Source: an uncultured Bacteroidota bacterium (GTDB taxonomy: Bacteria > Bacteroidota > Bacteroidia > Chitinophagales > Saprospiraceae). From it: a stretch of DNA of 64,000 bases. Of the stretch, positions 27,558 through 36,895 are shown piece after piece (within the stretch, counting starts at the first letter, position 1; every line of letters starts with the position of its first letter). The DNA lies in contig CALMSX010000025.1 of assembly GCA_937872515.1 (NCBI GenBank), positions 17,089-81,088 on the forward strand, read 5' to 3'. The translations under genes were made by a program, and so were the position numbers. The notes beneath the pieces are model-generated. The model worked only from the letters and a program-made list of their open reading frames with translations, searched no databases and had not been told where the DNA came from.

Positions 27558-30500
27558 TCAATTTAATCGAAGCAGTTTTTTAATTTCCTTTCGCTCACCG
27601 GTGGCAATGTGAAGGAAAAAGACGCCTCGTTTGTCACCCAATTGCTCGCGATCGATGCGAAGTTGATTGACCCCTGCATTACAATGACGAACCTGATTGA
27701 ATATCTTAATACCTGCATTGTCATAGATGGTAATTTCAACCATGCCATCATCAGCAATAAAGTACTTTACCTCTGTATACTCAGCAAATGGATTAGGTGT
27801 ATTCTGATTGACTGTCAACGCTTCCAGGTCATCACTCATTCTTGCATTCAAATAAACAGGGGCAATGTTTTCATCAACCAGGAAGTTTTCAAAGACAGTT
27901 GCATCAAGCGACAACGCTTTTGATAGTTTACCACTTTCCAGGGTTTTAAACTGGAGGATGAACAATACGGCCCCAGGTCTCAGATTAAGTGGACTGGATT
28001 CCAGATGGGCAATGTACAGCATGCCGGTACTCAAATCATACCTGTAGGATTCTTTTGGCAAAACGATTGACTCATCCATTATGCCTGCAAATTCAAGGTG
28101 TCTTGTATCTATTTTAAGTCCCGTCTGAATGGCTGTAAAACTACCATTGTGGTCTAAGGTCACAGGTACGTTCACATATCTGCCAGCCTCAAAATATTGA
28201 TCCTTGAAAACGATATCGGCATAATTTCGCGTTCTGGTATCAGCTGCTTTCTGCGAAAACTTATTGCTAACTGTACCATTGACATCGCCGGTTTTAATTG
28301 CAATAAAATCATTGTTCATCAAATTGACATCGATGTCATTCAACTCAACTACCTCAGCAAATGGCCAGGGTTGTGAAGGATCTGCAAAAAGGAAGGTTTT
28401 TGGAACAAATCTCCATGAGGTATTACCGTTGATTTCAGTTTCCAGCCCAAGTATCAGTTTTCTCAGAGCAACTAAATCTGAAGCACTGATCTTTTGGTCA
28501 TTGTTGGCATCTGCTGCTATCAATTTATAAGGACTGTTGAGTTTGGCAGCATTCAAAATATGACGTTGGATCATGACCAGGTCGATGGTTGAAATCCCGT
28601 TCTGCCATTCATCATTTTTTTGTGGCTTCAATTGATAGTCTCCCATAGGCAGTACATTATCAATCATAAAATTGCCGGTTTCGTCAGATTCTGACCACAT
28701 TGTATTTGCTGGATCTGCAAGGCTTACTTTAATACCTTTCACCATGGCTTGTTCTTCAGTCGTGATTCGTCCTGCAACCGATAGACCCGGAATACCATTA
28801 CCTCCTATCGTATCGGGGCACAGATTCTTATTATCTGTAACTTTTATAAAAGTATTACACCTTGCCTGATTGCCATCTTTATCTGTCACCCACATGCTGA
28901 GATTGTATACACCTTCATTGGCGCATGTCAAAGTCAAAGATGTGTTGGCTGTATTGGCTGTGAATGAAAATTTCAATTCAGGCTCTGAGGTACAATTATC
29001 ATAACTATGATTATTAAAGTCTTTGGCCCAGATCAGTGATGTACCACCTGTACCATTGTCTTCCAGGTTGGTAGATAATCCATACAAACAAACCGGGGTT
29101 GGTGCTTTACATTCCTTAACGGTTACCAGGTACGAACAATCTGTGAAATTTCCACATCTGTCTTCTACCCTCCAGCTGATTTTGTGGATGCCACGGGGCA
29201 ACCTTATCGCAAAAGTATCATCTGTGGCATAATGGTCAACGGAACCATTGTTATCGGTATCCACTTTGTAGTCATAAGTCAGGTCTTGTACATCTGTACA
29301 ATCATCGGTGGCATGGGCACCTAACCTCACTACGGCATCGCACTCTGCATTGACTGCACAAACGGTTCTGTCTGCACATGACGAGGTGAATACAGGCTTA
29401 ACACTGTTGATCAGGTGAATATTCTGTATGTGTTCCCAAACACCTATAGTTGTATTGGGTACATACTGGGCCCAATCAATGACCTTCCATTTTCTTCTGA
29501 TGTAAACACAACCAGAAGTTGGATCATCAAATACCTGATCTTTATAAGAGGCAGCAGGTAAGGTACAAATATCATCATTGTCAAAAAATGGGCTTCCGGT
29601 AAGGGTTGTATCAGGTGGAATAGCAGTGCAATCTGTATAGGATGTATCAGCCGGCCAATGAATATCATCAATGGTTAAGGGGTCGGCATCAACAATGGTA
29701 ATCGTTTGATTAATGGCAAGGGTATTTCCAGCTCCATCAGTGACAACAAATCTTCTGATGATATTGCCATTGTTGTGTGGTCCACGTTGGTCTAATGGAG
29801 GTAACTCTGTTAGTTGAAGGCTTGAGACACAATTATCAGTAACCCAGCCATCGTATTTAGGACCTATAAAAAGAGGATCGTCGATTTCAATCTCTGCTCT
29901 ATCTGCAGAATTGAAAACAATGGTTCCAAATTCTTCGAGATCATTTAATTGAATATCATAATCACAACTTACAGTAATGTTAGGAAGTGGTTCTTCAAGT
30001 ACCGGAGCCAACTTATCTTTTACCGTAATGGCTACCATACAGGTATTGGAATTGCCAGCTGCATCCGTAACCCTTACGATTACTTGTCTGGTAAGGTTCA
30101 CATCGGCACAGCAGAATCTCACAGTGTCTAGCCATTGGTCACCATTGGGGGCGCACACCACATCCATTCTTCTCGCTTTAACTATCAACGGAAGCTGGCA
30201 ATTATCAGAATAACTCAATAACAAAGACAGAGCTGTTTTGTAATTATCTCCGTAACTCAGATTAAGGTCAAGAGGGCCTTTACAATTGATATTGGGGGCT
30301 TCATCATCAACCACCGTTATATTTTGGGTTTGGGTAGAAGTATTTCCACATGCATCTGTAGCGGTCCAGGTTACTATCGTAACTCCCGATTGAAAAACAT
30401 TGCCTGACGGATTCCTCACGAGAGTAGTACCCGCATTACAGTTGTCTGTCACAGTAGGATTAAGAAGATTCACAACTGCCTGGCAGACTCCGGGATCAGT

Positions 30501-32129
30501 ACCCGCTGTAATGTCAGACGGATCTGTAATCACAGGAGGCGTGGTATCATTTAATGTTATGTTTTGCTGACAACTGGATGCATTGCCACTTTGATCACTT
30601 ATAAAATAAGTCCTTACAACTGTTTTCGGGCAAGTTCCTACTGCAGGACTGTCAATGCTGGAAATACTCGCCGGGTTGATGGCACAATTGTCAATGGCAA
30701 GACCACCTTGTGCTGTATACTGAGCAAAAGTTATGGCTGCTGCCGGCACAGTACATTGGATGGTTACATCAGACGGACAGCGCAATACGGGGTAAATACT
30801 ATCAGATACGATTACCTGTTTGATGCATTTAAAAGTATCATTACACATTGTAATAAGTGTAAAGGTTACATTTGTTGCACCTAATGGAAAGGTATTGTTG
30901 GAAGGTCCGTTGTTATAAAAAGAATCTACTTCACAATTTTTATGAATAGGCACATTCAACAAAACTACAGCCGAACAGAGTCCAGGATCAGTATTCACTG
31001 TTGCAGCCGGTCCACAATTAAGACCATTTGCATCCTTGATTACAAAAAATTGAGAGCAGGTATCTGCATTTCCGAACCAATCTTCAATTCTGTACTGCCT
31101 TTCTATGGTTCGATTACAACCAGTTGAAGTGGTATCATCTCCAATCCAGGAGAAAAAGGATGCAGGAATAAACACACTAAATGTTTCGTCACTTACATCT
31201 CCCCCTGCTGCTTCAAATTCTGCCAATGTGCCAAATGGAAGAGGTACCAGACTTAGGTCACAAACTGTGTCAGGCAGTGGGCAAAATATTTGGGGTGGTA
31301 AGGTATCCAGGATACTGATTAAGATCTTGCAGTTCAGACTATCCCCACAATCATCTTTTGCGGTAAGCACAATGCATGTTGGAGGATCAAAAAGGTCATT
31401 TAAGCCATAGACCAGTGAATCCGGTTCTCTCCTGATGCTGTCGTATAGAAAAAAGGAAAGGGGTTCGCAGGCCGGTGTTGTAGTAGCGCTGTTATATAAA
31501 TCTCTTGCCCTAATGACAATGCCCATGGAAGTGACATCATAAAAAAACACTGTATCCGTTTTACAACTCAATTCTACCGAGTGGTTTACACTCAGACTGG
31601 CAGATCTGGAATCATTGCTTCCATCATTGGTTACTGTGCAATTTGAAAAATCATTGGCATTCACGGTCGATATCGCGGGAACACCGGTTATGACCAGTCC
31701 TTCGACCGTAACAATAATATCTCCTCCAGCGCCTGCTGGTAGGATGACGTTGTTGTATCCATATAAAGAATTGTCAATGGCACTATAGGTCCACGTAAAA
31801 GAGGCGCCAAAGCCCATTGCAGATACCGCAGCAGCTCCTCCTTGAGGAACATACTGTTTTGGGGCTGGCAAGGAAATAACAATTTCAAGGCAACCAACTG
31901 CCAATTGTCCACCTCCTGCCGGAGAAGTAGGATTGATCATTACATTGGAAGTCAATGTAGCTGTCTCGCCAATTGATATGTTGGTTGGTGAAAATACAGC
32001 CGAATTGACTACAAAGTCAATTTGTGCTGATAAGCTATTCGACGCAAATAAGGTGCAAACAGCCATTAAAAGCAGATGCACATACTTTTTTGTTTTTACA
32101 GCAAAACTGTAAATAATCGGTTTCTTCAT
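27558..32129 (-). CDS. Very large HYR-repeat surface protein with dockerin-like region and T9SS type A sorting domain
   Basis: 1523 residues from the ATG at 32129, which starts the signal peptide (ending 'NSLSAQ'); an ATG at 32213 would add 28 non-signal residues starting at the transcription start. After an N-terminal cohesin-like region come many Cys-paired HYR-like modules ('DTLPPQIFCP', 'DSIYPVLRCPSDVTIQC', 'DTTPPVITDPSDITAGTDPGVCQA', 'DDEAPNINCKGP'). A CarboxypepD/CNA-B-like unit follows ('VAGRITTEEQAMVKGIKVSL'), then dockerin-type calcium loops ('AADANNDQKISASDLVALRKLI') around residue 1220. A type A sorting domain ends the protein ('NTPNPFAEYTEVKYF', 'ITIYDNAGIKIF', 'KLLRLN'). It is likely exported by T9SS and surface-anchored; adhesion is an inference. 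Confidence 0.88.
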   Translation of the reverse strand: MKKPIIYSFAVKTKKYVHLLLMAVCTLFASNSLSAQIDFVVNSAVFSPTNISIGETATLTSNVMINPTSPAGGGQLAVGCLEIVISLPAPKQYVPQGGAAAVSAMGFGASFTWTYSAIDNSLYGYNNVILPAGAGGDIIVTVEGLVITGVPAISTVNANDFSNCTVTNDGSNDSRSASLSVNHSVELSCKTDTVFFYDVTSMGIVIRARDLYNSATTTPACEPLSFFLYDSIRREPDSLVYGLNDLFDPPTCIVLTAKDDCGDSLNCKILISILDTLPPQIFCPLPDTVCDLSLVPLPFGTLAEFEAAGGDVSDETFSVFIPASFFSWIGDDTTSTGCNRTIERQYRIEDWFGNADTCSQFFVIKDANGLNCGPAATVNTDPGLCSAVVLLNVPIHKNCEVDSFYNNGPSNNTFPLGATNVTFTLITMCNDTFKCIKQVIVSDSIYPVLRCPSDVTIQCTVPAAAITFAQYTAQGGLAIDNCAINPASISSIDSPAVGTCPKTVVRTYFISDQSGNASSCQQNITLNDTTPPVITDPSDITAGTDPGVCQAVVNLLNPTVTDNCNAGTTLVRNPSGNVFQSGVTIVTWTATDACGNTSTQTQNITVVDDEAPNINCKGPLDLNLSYGDNYKTALSLLLSYSDNCQLPLIVKARRMDVVCAPNGDQWLDTVRFCCADVNLTRQVIVRVTDAAGNSNTCMVAITVKDKLAPVLEEPLPNITVSCDYDIQLNDLEEFGTIVFNSADRAEIEIDDPLFIGPKYDGWVTDNCVSSLQLTELPPLDQRGPHNNGNIIRRFVVTDGAGNTLAINQTITIVDADPLTIDDIHWPADTSYTDCTAIPPDTTLTGSPFFDNDDICTLPAASYKDQVFDDPTSGCVYIRRKWKVIDWAQYVPNTTIGVWEHIQNIHLINSVKPVFTSSCADRTVCAVNAECDAVVRLGAHATDDCTDVQDLTYDYKVDTDNNGSVDHYATDDTFAIRLPRGIHKISWRVEDRCGNFTDCSYLVTVKECKAPTPVCLYGLSTNLEDNGTGGTSLIWAKDFNNHSYDNCTSEPELKFSFTANTANTSLTLTCANEGVYNLSMWVTDKDGNQARCNTFIKVTDNKNLCPDTIGGNGIPGLSVAGRITTEEQAMVKGIKVSLADPANTMWSESDETGNFMIDNVLPMGDYQLKPQKNDEWQNGISTIDLVMIQRHILNAAKLNSPYKLIAADANNDQKISASDLVALRKLILGLETEINGNTSWRFVPKTFLFADPSQPWPFAEVVELNDIDVNLMNNDFIAIKTGDVNGTVSNKFSQKAADTRTRNYADIVFKDQYFEAGRYVNVPVTLDHNGSFTAIQTGLKIDTRHLEFAGIMDESIVLPKESYRYDLSTGMLYIAHLESSPLNLRPGAVLFILQFKTLESGKLSKALSLDATVFENFLVDENIAPVYLNARMSDDLEALTVNQNTPNPFAEYTEVKYFIADDGMVEITIYDNAGIKIFNQVRHCNAGVNQLRIDREQLGDKRGVFFLHIATGERKEIKKLLRLN

Positions 32130-32220
32130 GGGAAAAGATTTAAATCCAAAATAAATCGGTCGTTGTTTTGGGATGGGACCTGGATTTCCAATCTTGTCAA
32201 TGCACTTTTGCATCGAAGTT

Positions 32221-32270
32221 CAAAGGTAATCATCAAATAACATATTACAAATATTTTTAATATGTTATTT
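32221..32270 (-). promoter_or_regulatory. Promoter TTTG-N19-TACCTTTG framed by a perfect 13-bp inverted repeat
   Basis: On the minus strand, TTTG (32251-32248), 19 bases, TACCTTTG (32228-32221): a full consensus. The arms AAATAACATATTA (32235-32247) and TAATATGTTATTT (32258-32270) are perfect complements around a 10-base centre that contains the -33 TTTG. One arm lies in the spacer, the other just upstream. This looks like an operator. The leader to the ATG at 32129 is about 85 bases. The remainder of the gap to 32369 is A/T-rich with nothing else recognised. Confidence 0.65.
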
Positions 32271-32369
32271 AATCATTTTTATTTCTATATGTTTAATATA
32301 TTGACAAATAGCCACCTATATCCAAATAAAATTATCATATACCTTAAAGTCGAGCTACTGTAAGTGGCA

Positions 32370-33308
32370 CTATATGGAAAAATCCAGATAGGGTTCCAGC
32401 TTCCGGATTTCTTCATCATCAAACAACTTGCTTGCTACCAGATCGGTGAGCGATTGCAATCGGCCTTTGTTTTTGATATATCTGGTCAATATCACTGCTT
32501 TCTTTTTACCAATATAAGGATGGCCGGCCATTTGACTTTCGGTACAATGATTGATCTTAAGTTTTGTAATTTGTCCTTTCTCTACACTCAATAGGTGAGA
32601 AATAGCAAGAAAAGTTTCAGGCCTGAGGCCATAGACTTCCTCCAATTGCTCAATGGCTACAAATCCTCCCAGACGCTCTTTGTATCTTACAATTCTACCC
32701 GCCAGTTTTTCTCCTATGCCTTTTATCAATTGCCATTCAAAGCTATCGGCTTCATTGATTTGGATGAATCGGATTTTTACTGTAGGTATGGCACTTTGAG
32801 AATTATTGAATTTGGCATCTGGAATTTTTTGATTTGAATATTCATTGGTTCTTGAAGATTCAATTTTTATATCACCCGAATTAAAAACCAGAAGGGAGTC
32901 CAGCCTTGATTTATATTTCTGCATTCCGTATACTTTATAAAACTGTTCTCTGTTCTTAAATTTTGCTCCTTTTGAGCGGTACTTCACAAAGATTTTTGAA
33001 GTTTTGGCATCCACACCAAGCATCTTTAAACTATCCTCACTTATCGTATTAGGGTCAAAATGAAAAGCCTGACCTGATATCCTAGATTTTTGCTTTCTTT
33101 CAATGACTTTGATAGTAGAACGCACCCTGGGTGCAGCCTCTTTGGTATCTATGGATTGAGATACCGCTTTTTCAAAAGGGATGGCCTTGGTTTTTTCAAA
33201 TCGGTACATAGCGTACATCATAGAAATAAAAAGGGATGCCATCAGAAAAAAAACAAACAATGATTTTCTTTCTGCACGGGTAAAATAAATTATACTGTTA
33301 TTTTTCAT
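32370..33308 (-). CDS. ComEA-like protein with three helix-hairpin-helix modules
   Basis: 312 residues. One membrane segment near the N-terminus (about 15-34, 'SLFVFFLMASLFISMMYAMY') leaves the rest in the periplasm. Three successive ComEA-type HhH modules follow: 'FDPNTISEDSLKMLGVD' (about 80-140), 'IQINEADSFEWQLIKGIGEKLAGRIVRY' (recognised by INEAD and IKGIGEKLAGRI, about 180-245), and 'LKINHCTESQMAGHPYIGKKKAVILTRY' (INHC and HPYIGKKKA, about 250-312). ComEA binds incoming DNA during natural transformation. Its start overlaps the comEC stop by 4 bases, so a DNA-uptake role is likely but not proven. Confidence 0.8.
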   Translation of the reverse strand: MKNNSIIYFTRAERKSLFVFFLMASLFISMMYAMYRFEKTKAIPFEKAVSQSIDTKEAAPRVRSTIKVIERKQKSRISGQAFHFDPNTISEDSLKMLGVDAKTSKIFVKYRSKGAKFKNREQFYKVYGMQKYKSRLDSLLVFNSGDIKIESSRTNEYSNQKIPDAKFNNSQSAIPTVKIRFIQINEADSFEWQLIKGIGEKLAGRIVRYKERLGGFVAIEQLEEVYGLRPETFLAISHLLSVEKGQITKLKINHCTESQMAGHPYIGKKKAVILTRYIKNKGRLQSLTDLVASKLFDDEEIRKLEPYLDFSI

Positions 33309-35407
33309 GACTCAGGTATTTTAAAGGGTGGGGTCAAAACAATAGATCCGCTTTCATGAATTGAATACAAAATCAGATCCTGCTTAGCTGCATAAATTTT
33401 CCACTGCTCCAACATTTTCCCTTTAATCGTGGCATTTAATACAATGCAAGCAGGGCGGGTCAGTGGCTTTTTGGGAGGCCATAACTTACCTAAAACAAGG
33501 TAAATGTTGGGTGAATAAGAAGGGAAAAAATCATTCTTATCCATTACCATTGCTATATTTAAATCATCCTTGATTATTCTTTTTGATTTTAATTCAATAT
33601 CCCCCAAAACCCAAGTCTTTGTAGTGTCGCTAACAAAACGGATCTTGTCGATGTGATGTCTTGATCTATGTGCCGAGTATATATAATCTGCAAAAGAAGC
33701 AGACAATGTAGAATCACCATAGGAAAAGCAGTTGTGACCAATAAAAACATCTGCCACCACAACTTTTTTATGGTCATACAACGTCAAAATAAACTGAGAA
33801 TTATGTGACCAACCTGATCCAATACGCCAAATCAGGCCAAAGACCAAAAATGAAATCATTGCCGTCATCAACTGAATGGATTTGAATTTCACAAAAAGCA
33901 TTAAAGTAAAAGCTGTAAGACTGAAAAAAACAAATTCGGGAACACTCAGATAAAGATCTTCAATACAAGCCATGGGAAGAGATTCTACCCACTGAACAGA
34001 TCGGATAAAATAGGTAAGCATAAATTCTAGGCCTATTGCTATCAATTCATTGAGTTGAGGTAAAATAAATTCTGTTGCCAGCAAGAACAAGCCTAATTTC
34101 AAAGACAACGCGGACAACCACACCGGAATAAAACCAGACAATACAAAATAAAGCGGAAACTGGTTAAACAAAAACACCGTGAGAGGCCCAACAAGCACTT
34201 GTGCCGCAATGGAAGCTGAAATGTATTGCCACATCCAATTGGAAAATAAGTCTGATGGCTGCCACCAACTTTGCACAAAGGGTTGAAAGTACAACAGGCT
34301 TAGCAAGGCCAAAAATGAAAACAAAAATCCCGCATTAAAGAGTTGAGCCGGATTATAAATCAGCATGATGGCAGCACAAAAGGCCATAATATTGTACGTG
34401 GAGTGGTGATGTCGGAGGGTTTTGCCATATAAAATCAAAGTAAACATCAAAACAGATCTGATAATGGCAGATTCTGCGCCTGTCATGAATGAGAAAAACC
34501 ACAACAGTGCTATGATAACCATAGATGGGATGATGCCGCTTTTGCGTCGTCTAAAAGTGATCTTATCCATGCCTTTTAACAGGATCTCAGCGATTACGGC
34601 AAGGTGCATGCCCGATACCGCAAGAATGTGCATGGAACCCGAAGCTGAAAAAGACTGGTATAGTTCATCCCCTACATCCTGTCTGAACCCCAGGATCATG
34701 GCTTTTGCAATGGCAAGGGCGTCGTCATGTAAATATTTCTCAAAGATTTTCAAACACCGATTTCTAAGGTTCATGCTGGATTGTCTGAAAAAGCCAAGTT
34801 GGTTGGATGCTAATAGCACAACATCATTTGGAATGTACATTTGATGCGTTATTTTTTGCCTACTTAGGTATTTGGCAAAATCAAAGGTCGCCGGGTTGGT
34901 ATTTTTAGTTACCTTATCTATGGTACCCCATACACAAATTCTATCGCCAGGTGAGGGTAAGAAACCACTAACAGCATTTCTTCCAAAGGAAAGTTGTATT
35001 GGATTTCTTGCTTTGTAACAATTGTTGTCATAGCAAATATACTCCACCTCCAGGGTAGTGCGGTAGTTTTTGCGCTGATTGGGATATTCATTTATTACCC
35101 CAATGACATTTACTTCTTTACCCTCATTTACAAATTGGCCATAGTGTGTATTTCCTAGTCCAAGAGTGTGCAAATGATGAGAGAAAAATCCCAAACCAAA
35201 AAACAACACCAAAATAAAATAGCCGGCAACAAATGGATACCTAACAGATGAAGTGTAAAAAAAATCGTTGGTAGCTACGAATGCCGCTGCAAGTGTCAAA
35301 CAGAGCACCACTGTCCAAATCTCAGTGGTTACAAATTCTCTAACCAGGATTCCGGCAATTATGGCAAGGCAGGGTCTGAGGTAGGGAAACAACCTCCAGG
35401 GTATCAT
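33305..35407 (-). CDS. comEC: ComEC/Rec2 family DNA-uptake channel protein
   Basis: 700 residues. The N-terminal DUF4131/OB-like region (about 60-190: 'VIGVINEYPNQRKNYR', 'GDRICVWGTI') precedes the competence membrane domain (about 215-490) with the family signature 'FSASGSMHILAVSGMHLAVIAE' (key part SGSMHILAVSGMH) and 'GAESAIIRSVLMF'. The C-terminal ~180 residues lack the HxHxDH metallo-beta-lactamase motif found in Firmicutes ComEC. ComEC forms the inner-membrane channel for single-stranded DNA in transformation. The stop overlaps the start of the HhH gene (ATGA). A clear promoter lies upstream. Confidence 0.9.
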   Translation of the reverse strand: MIPWRLFPYLRPCLAIIAGILVREFVTTEIWTVVLCLTLAAAFVATNDFFYTSSVRYPFVAGYFILVLFFGLGFFSHHLHTLGLGNTHYGQFVNEGKEVNVIGVINEYPNQRKNYRTTLEVEYICYDNNCYKARNPIQLSFGRNAVSGFLPSPGDRICVWGTIDKVTKNTNPATFDFAKYLSRQKITHQMYIPNDVVLLASNQLGFFRQSSMNLRNRCLKIFEKYLHDDALAIAKAMILGFRQDVGDELYQSFSASGSMHILAVSGMHLAVIAEILLKGMDKITFRRRKSGIIPSMVIIALLWFFSFMTGAESAIIRSVLMFTLILYGKTLRHHHSTYNIMAFCAAIMLIYNPAQLFNAGFLFSFLALLSLLYFQPFVQSWWQPSDLFSNWMWQYISASIAAQVLVGPLTVFLFNQFPLYFVLSGFIPVWLSALSLKLGLFLLATEFILPQLNELIAIGLEFMLTYFIRSVQWVESLPMACIEDLYLSVPEFVFFSLTAFTLMLFVKFKSIQLMTAMISFLVFGLIWRIGSGWSHNSQFILTLYDHKKVVVADVFIGHNCFSYGDSTLSASFADYIYSAHRSRHHIDKIRFVSDTTKTWVLGDIELKSKRIIKDDLNIAMVMDKNDFFPSYSPNIYLVLGKLWPPKKPLTRPACIVLNATIKGKMLEQWKIYAAKQDLILYSIHESGSIVLTPPFKIPES

Positions 35408-35428
35408 AGCATTCGTTTGCGTTCAATG

Positions 35429-35459
35429 CAAAAATATATCACCCTGTGAACTGCATCAA
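35429..35459 (-). promoter_or_regulatory. Promoter TTG-N20-TATTTTTG of comEC
   Basis: Minus strand: TTG (35459-35457), 20 bases, TATTTTTG (35436-35429), ending 22 bases before the comEC ATG. It separates the comEC pair from the respiratory cluster transcript upstream. Confidence 0.6.
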
Positions 35460-35494
35460 GGGCTGTCAGGTTAAATAACTCTTAAAACTTTAAA

Positions 35495-35758
35495 TTAGTG
35501 GGGGCTTGCAGCTCCGTCTTTTTTTCGCCTTTTATACCACACATACCCAAGAAAACCAACCAAAAGATAAGGAAGGGCAAGCATATACAATATTCCTGCG
35601 TTCAGAGATCTGCCTTCTGTTCCTCCATTTTTCAAATTACTTTCGGCAGACATTTTACACATGGGGCACTGAGCCTCCAGCTCCGGTACCACCAAAACCA
35701 TCAGAATTAAAAGTATGCCGAAAAAAAGCAATAGTTTTTGTAAACGGTACTTTTTCAT
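35495..35758 (-). CDS. Small membrane protein with CPMCKM motif, end of cytochrome oxidase cluster
   Basis: 87 residues from the ATG at 35758, which overlaps the DUF420 stop by 4 bases; a longer in-frame start would lie well inside DUF420. An N-terminal hydrophobic helix (about 8-27) is followed by 'AQCPMCKMSAESNL' and a second membrane helix (about 54-72, 'LYMLALPYLLVGFLGYVWY'), ending in a basic tail. The C-x-x-C-x-M cluster next to a membrane and beside oxidase-assembly genes suggests copper or thiol chemistry in oxidase maturation; that is inference. Similar small proteins are known next to DUF420 genes in Bacteroidota. Confidence 0.78.
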   Translation of the reverse strand: MKKYRLQKLLLFFGILLILMVLVVPELEAQCPMCKMSAESNLKNGGTEGRSLNAGILYMLALPYLLVGFLGYVWYKRRKKDGAASPH

Positions 35759-36306
35759 GAATAACAAGGATAGAGCATGAGATAACAAAGGGGGCCTGTA
35801 ACAGCTACATAGAGCCATACAGGATAAACATATTTAGCAATCTTACGGTGCCTTTCAATCTCATGGGTGTAGCCCCGTATGAAGGTAATCAATATAAAAG
35901 GCAGGGAAAGTCCAGCCAAAACGATATGGCTAATCAAAAGTATAAAATACATGGTCCTGGAAGGACCCTCAAAACAGTATTTAGTTTCCTCGGTGGTAAA
36001 GTGGTACAAAACATAACACAATAAAAACAAGGCAGAAAAGATCATTGCACCATAGATTGAAAACTGATGCAGGCGAATGTTTTTTTGCTTTACAAACCAA
36101 AGGGCGGCAATCAGACATATGGCTACCAACGTATTTAAAATAGCATGGATGGGCGGTAAAAAAGAAAAATCAAATCCAAGATCAATTTTCACTCTTCTCA
36201 TAATGCCAACCAGTACCAAAACCAAAGCAGATACAATATAGGCTACTCTGTTAAGTTTGGTAGCCAGTTCTGGTCGGGGATTCAATTGGAAATCTTGTGT
36301 TTGCAA
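35755..36306 (-). CDS. DUF420 membrane protein, cytochrome oxidase assembly (CtaM/YozB-like)
   Basis: 183 residues, five predicted membrane helices. Family features: 'LPPIHAILNTLVAICLIAALW' (histidine in the first loop, about residues 50-70), 'HQFSIYGAMIFSALFLLCYVLYHFT', and 'HIVLAGLSLPFILITF'. The DUF420 family includes CtaM, needed for making active heme-copper oxidases in Firmicutes. It lies 5 bases after the Sco-like gene and overlaps the small CPMCKM gene, within the oxidase cluster. Confidence 0.85.
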   Translation of the reverse strand: MQTQDFQLNPRPELATKLNRVAYIVSALVLVLVGIMRRVKIDLGFDFSFLPPIHAILNTLVAICLIAALWFVKQKNIRLHQFSIYGAMIFSALFLLCYVLYHFTTEETKYCFEGPSRTMYFILLISHIVLAGLSLPFILITFIRGYTHEIERHRKIAKYVYPVWLYVAVTGPLCYLMLYPCYS

Positions 36307-36311
36307 AGTAA

Positions 36312-36836
36312 TTATTTTTCTTTATATAATGGAAGAAGGACGGTTATGTGCCCTGCCAGCTTTTTCAAGTCATTCTCATTGTCCGTATACGAGTAGCGCA
36401 TCTTACCCAGAGTGTCAAGGATTAGATATTTAGAAGTAGGATAAGCCTGTTTCAGAGTGCTAATCACGTTTGAATCTAATTGAAAGTAATTGCGTATATT
36501 TTTAGAATCTACAGATTGTTGCTTCTTTAATAAGTAGGGCATGACCAAAGTAGTATCCATTTTGCCAGCCAGTTGAAACCCTTTGGCGTCTTTAAATTGA
36601 TCAAACAAGCTCAATTGTTGTTTTTGATTTTCGGTAAGAGCTATCACCGTACATCTACCATTTACCATAACAGCAGCACCATTTTCCGTTAATGTACCTT
36701 TAAGGGGCGTTGATGTTTTTAAATCATCGATCAGGTTTTTACGAAAAGTAAAGCCTTGCCTCAGGTATAAATAGGATCCCAGTGGTAGGCCAATAAGGAC
36801 AAAGACAAGAATAATTGAATTGAAGTATTTCTTCAT
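36312..36836 (-). CDS. Sco-like (thioredoxin-fold) protein lacking the copper-binding cysteines
   Basis: 174 residues with an N-terminal membrane anchor (about 6-26). The position, between subunit IV and DUF420, is where Bacteroidota oxidase clusters usually carry an SCO1/SenC copper chaperone. The C-terminal part fits the Sco pattern ('YLILDTLGKMRYSYTDN ... DLKKLAGHITVLLP', like the usual 'DPxGxxRxxYDGT' and terminal helix). However, the CxxxC motif and the distal His are absent; the only Cys is in 'NGRCTVIAL'. It is probably a degenerate or re-purposed Sco protein; a non-Sco hypothetical is the alternative. Confidence 0.65.
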   Translation of the reverse strand: MKKYFNSIILVFVLIGLPLGSYLYLRQGFTFRKNLIDDLKTSTPLKGTLTENGAAVMVNGRCTVIALTENQKQQLSLFDQFKDAKGFQLAGKMDTTLVMPYLLKKQQSVDSKNIRNYFQLDSNVISTLKQAYPTSKYLILDTLGKMRYSYTDNENDLKKLAGHITVLLPLYKEK

Positions 36837-36895
36837 GAAGTCAAGTTGCTTTTTTAAACAATTTAAAAAGCATTAAGTTGAGGGTAGTACTTAAA

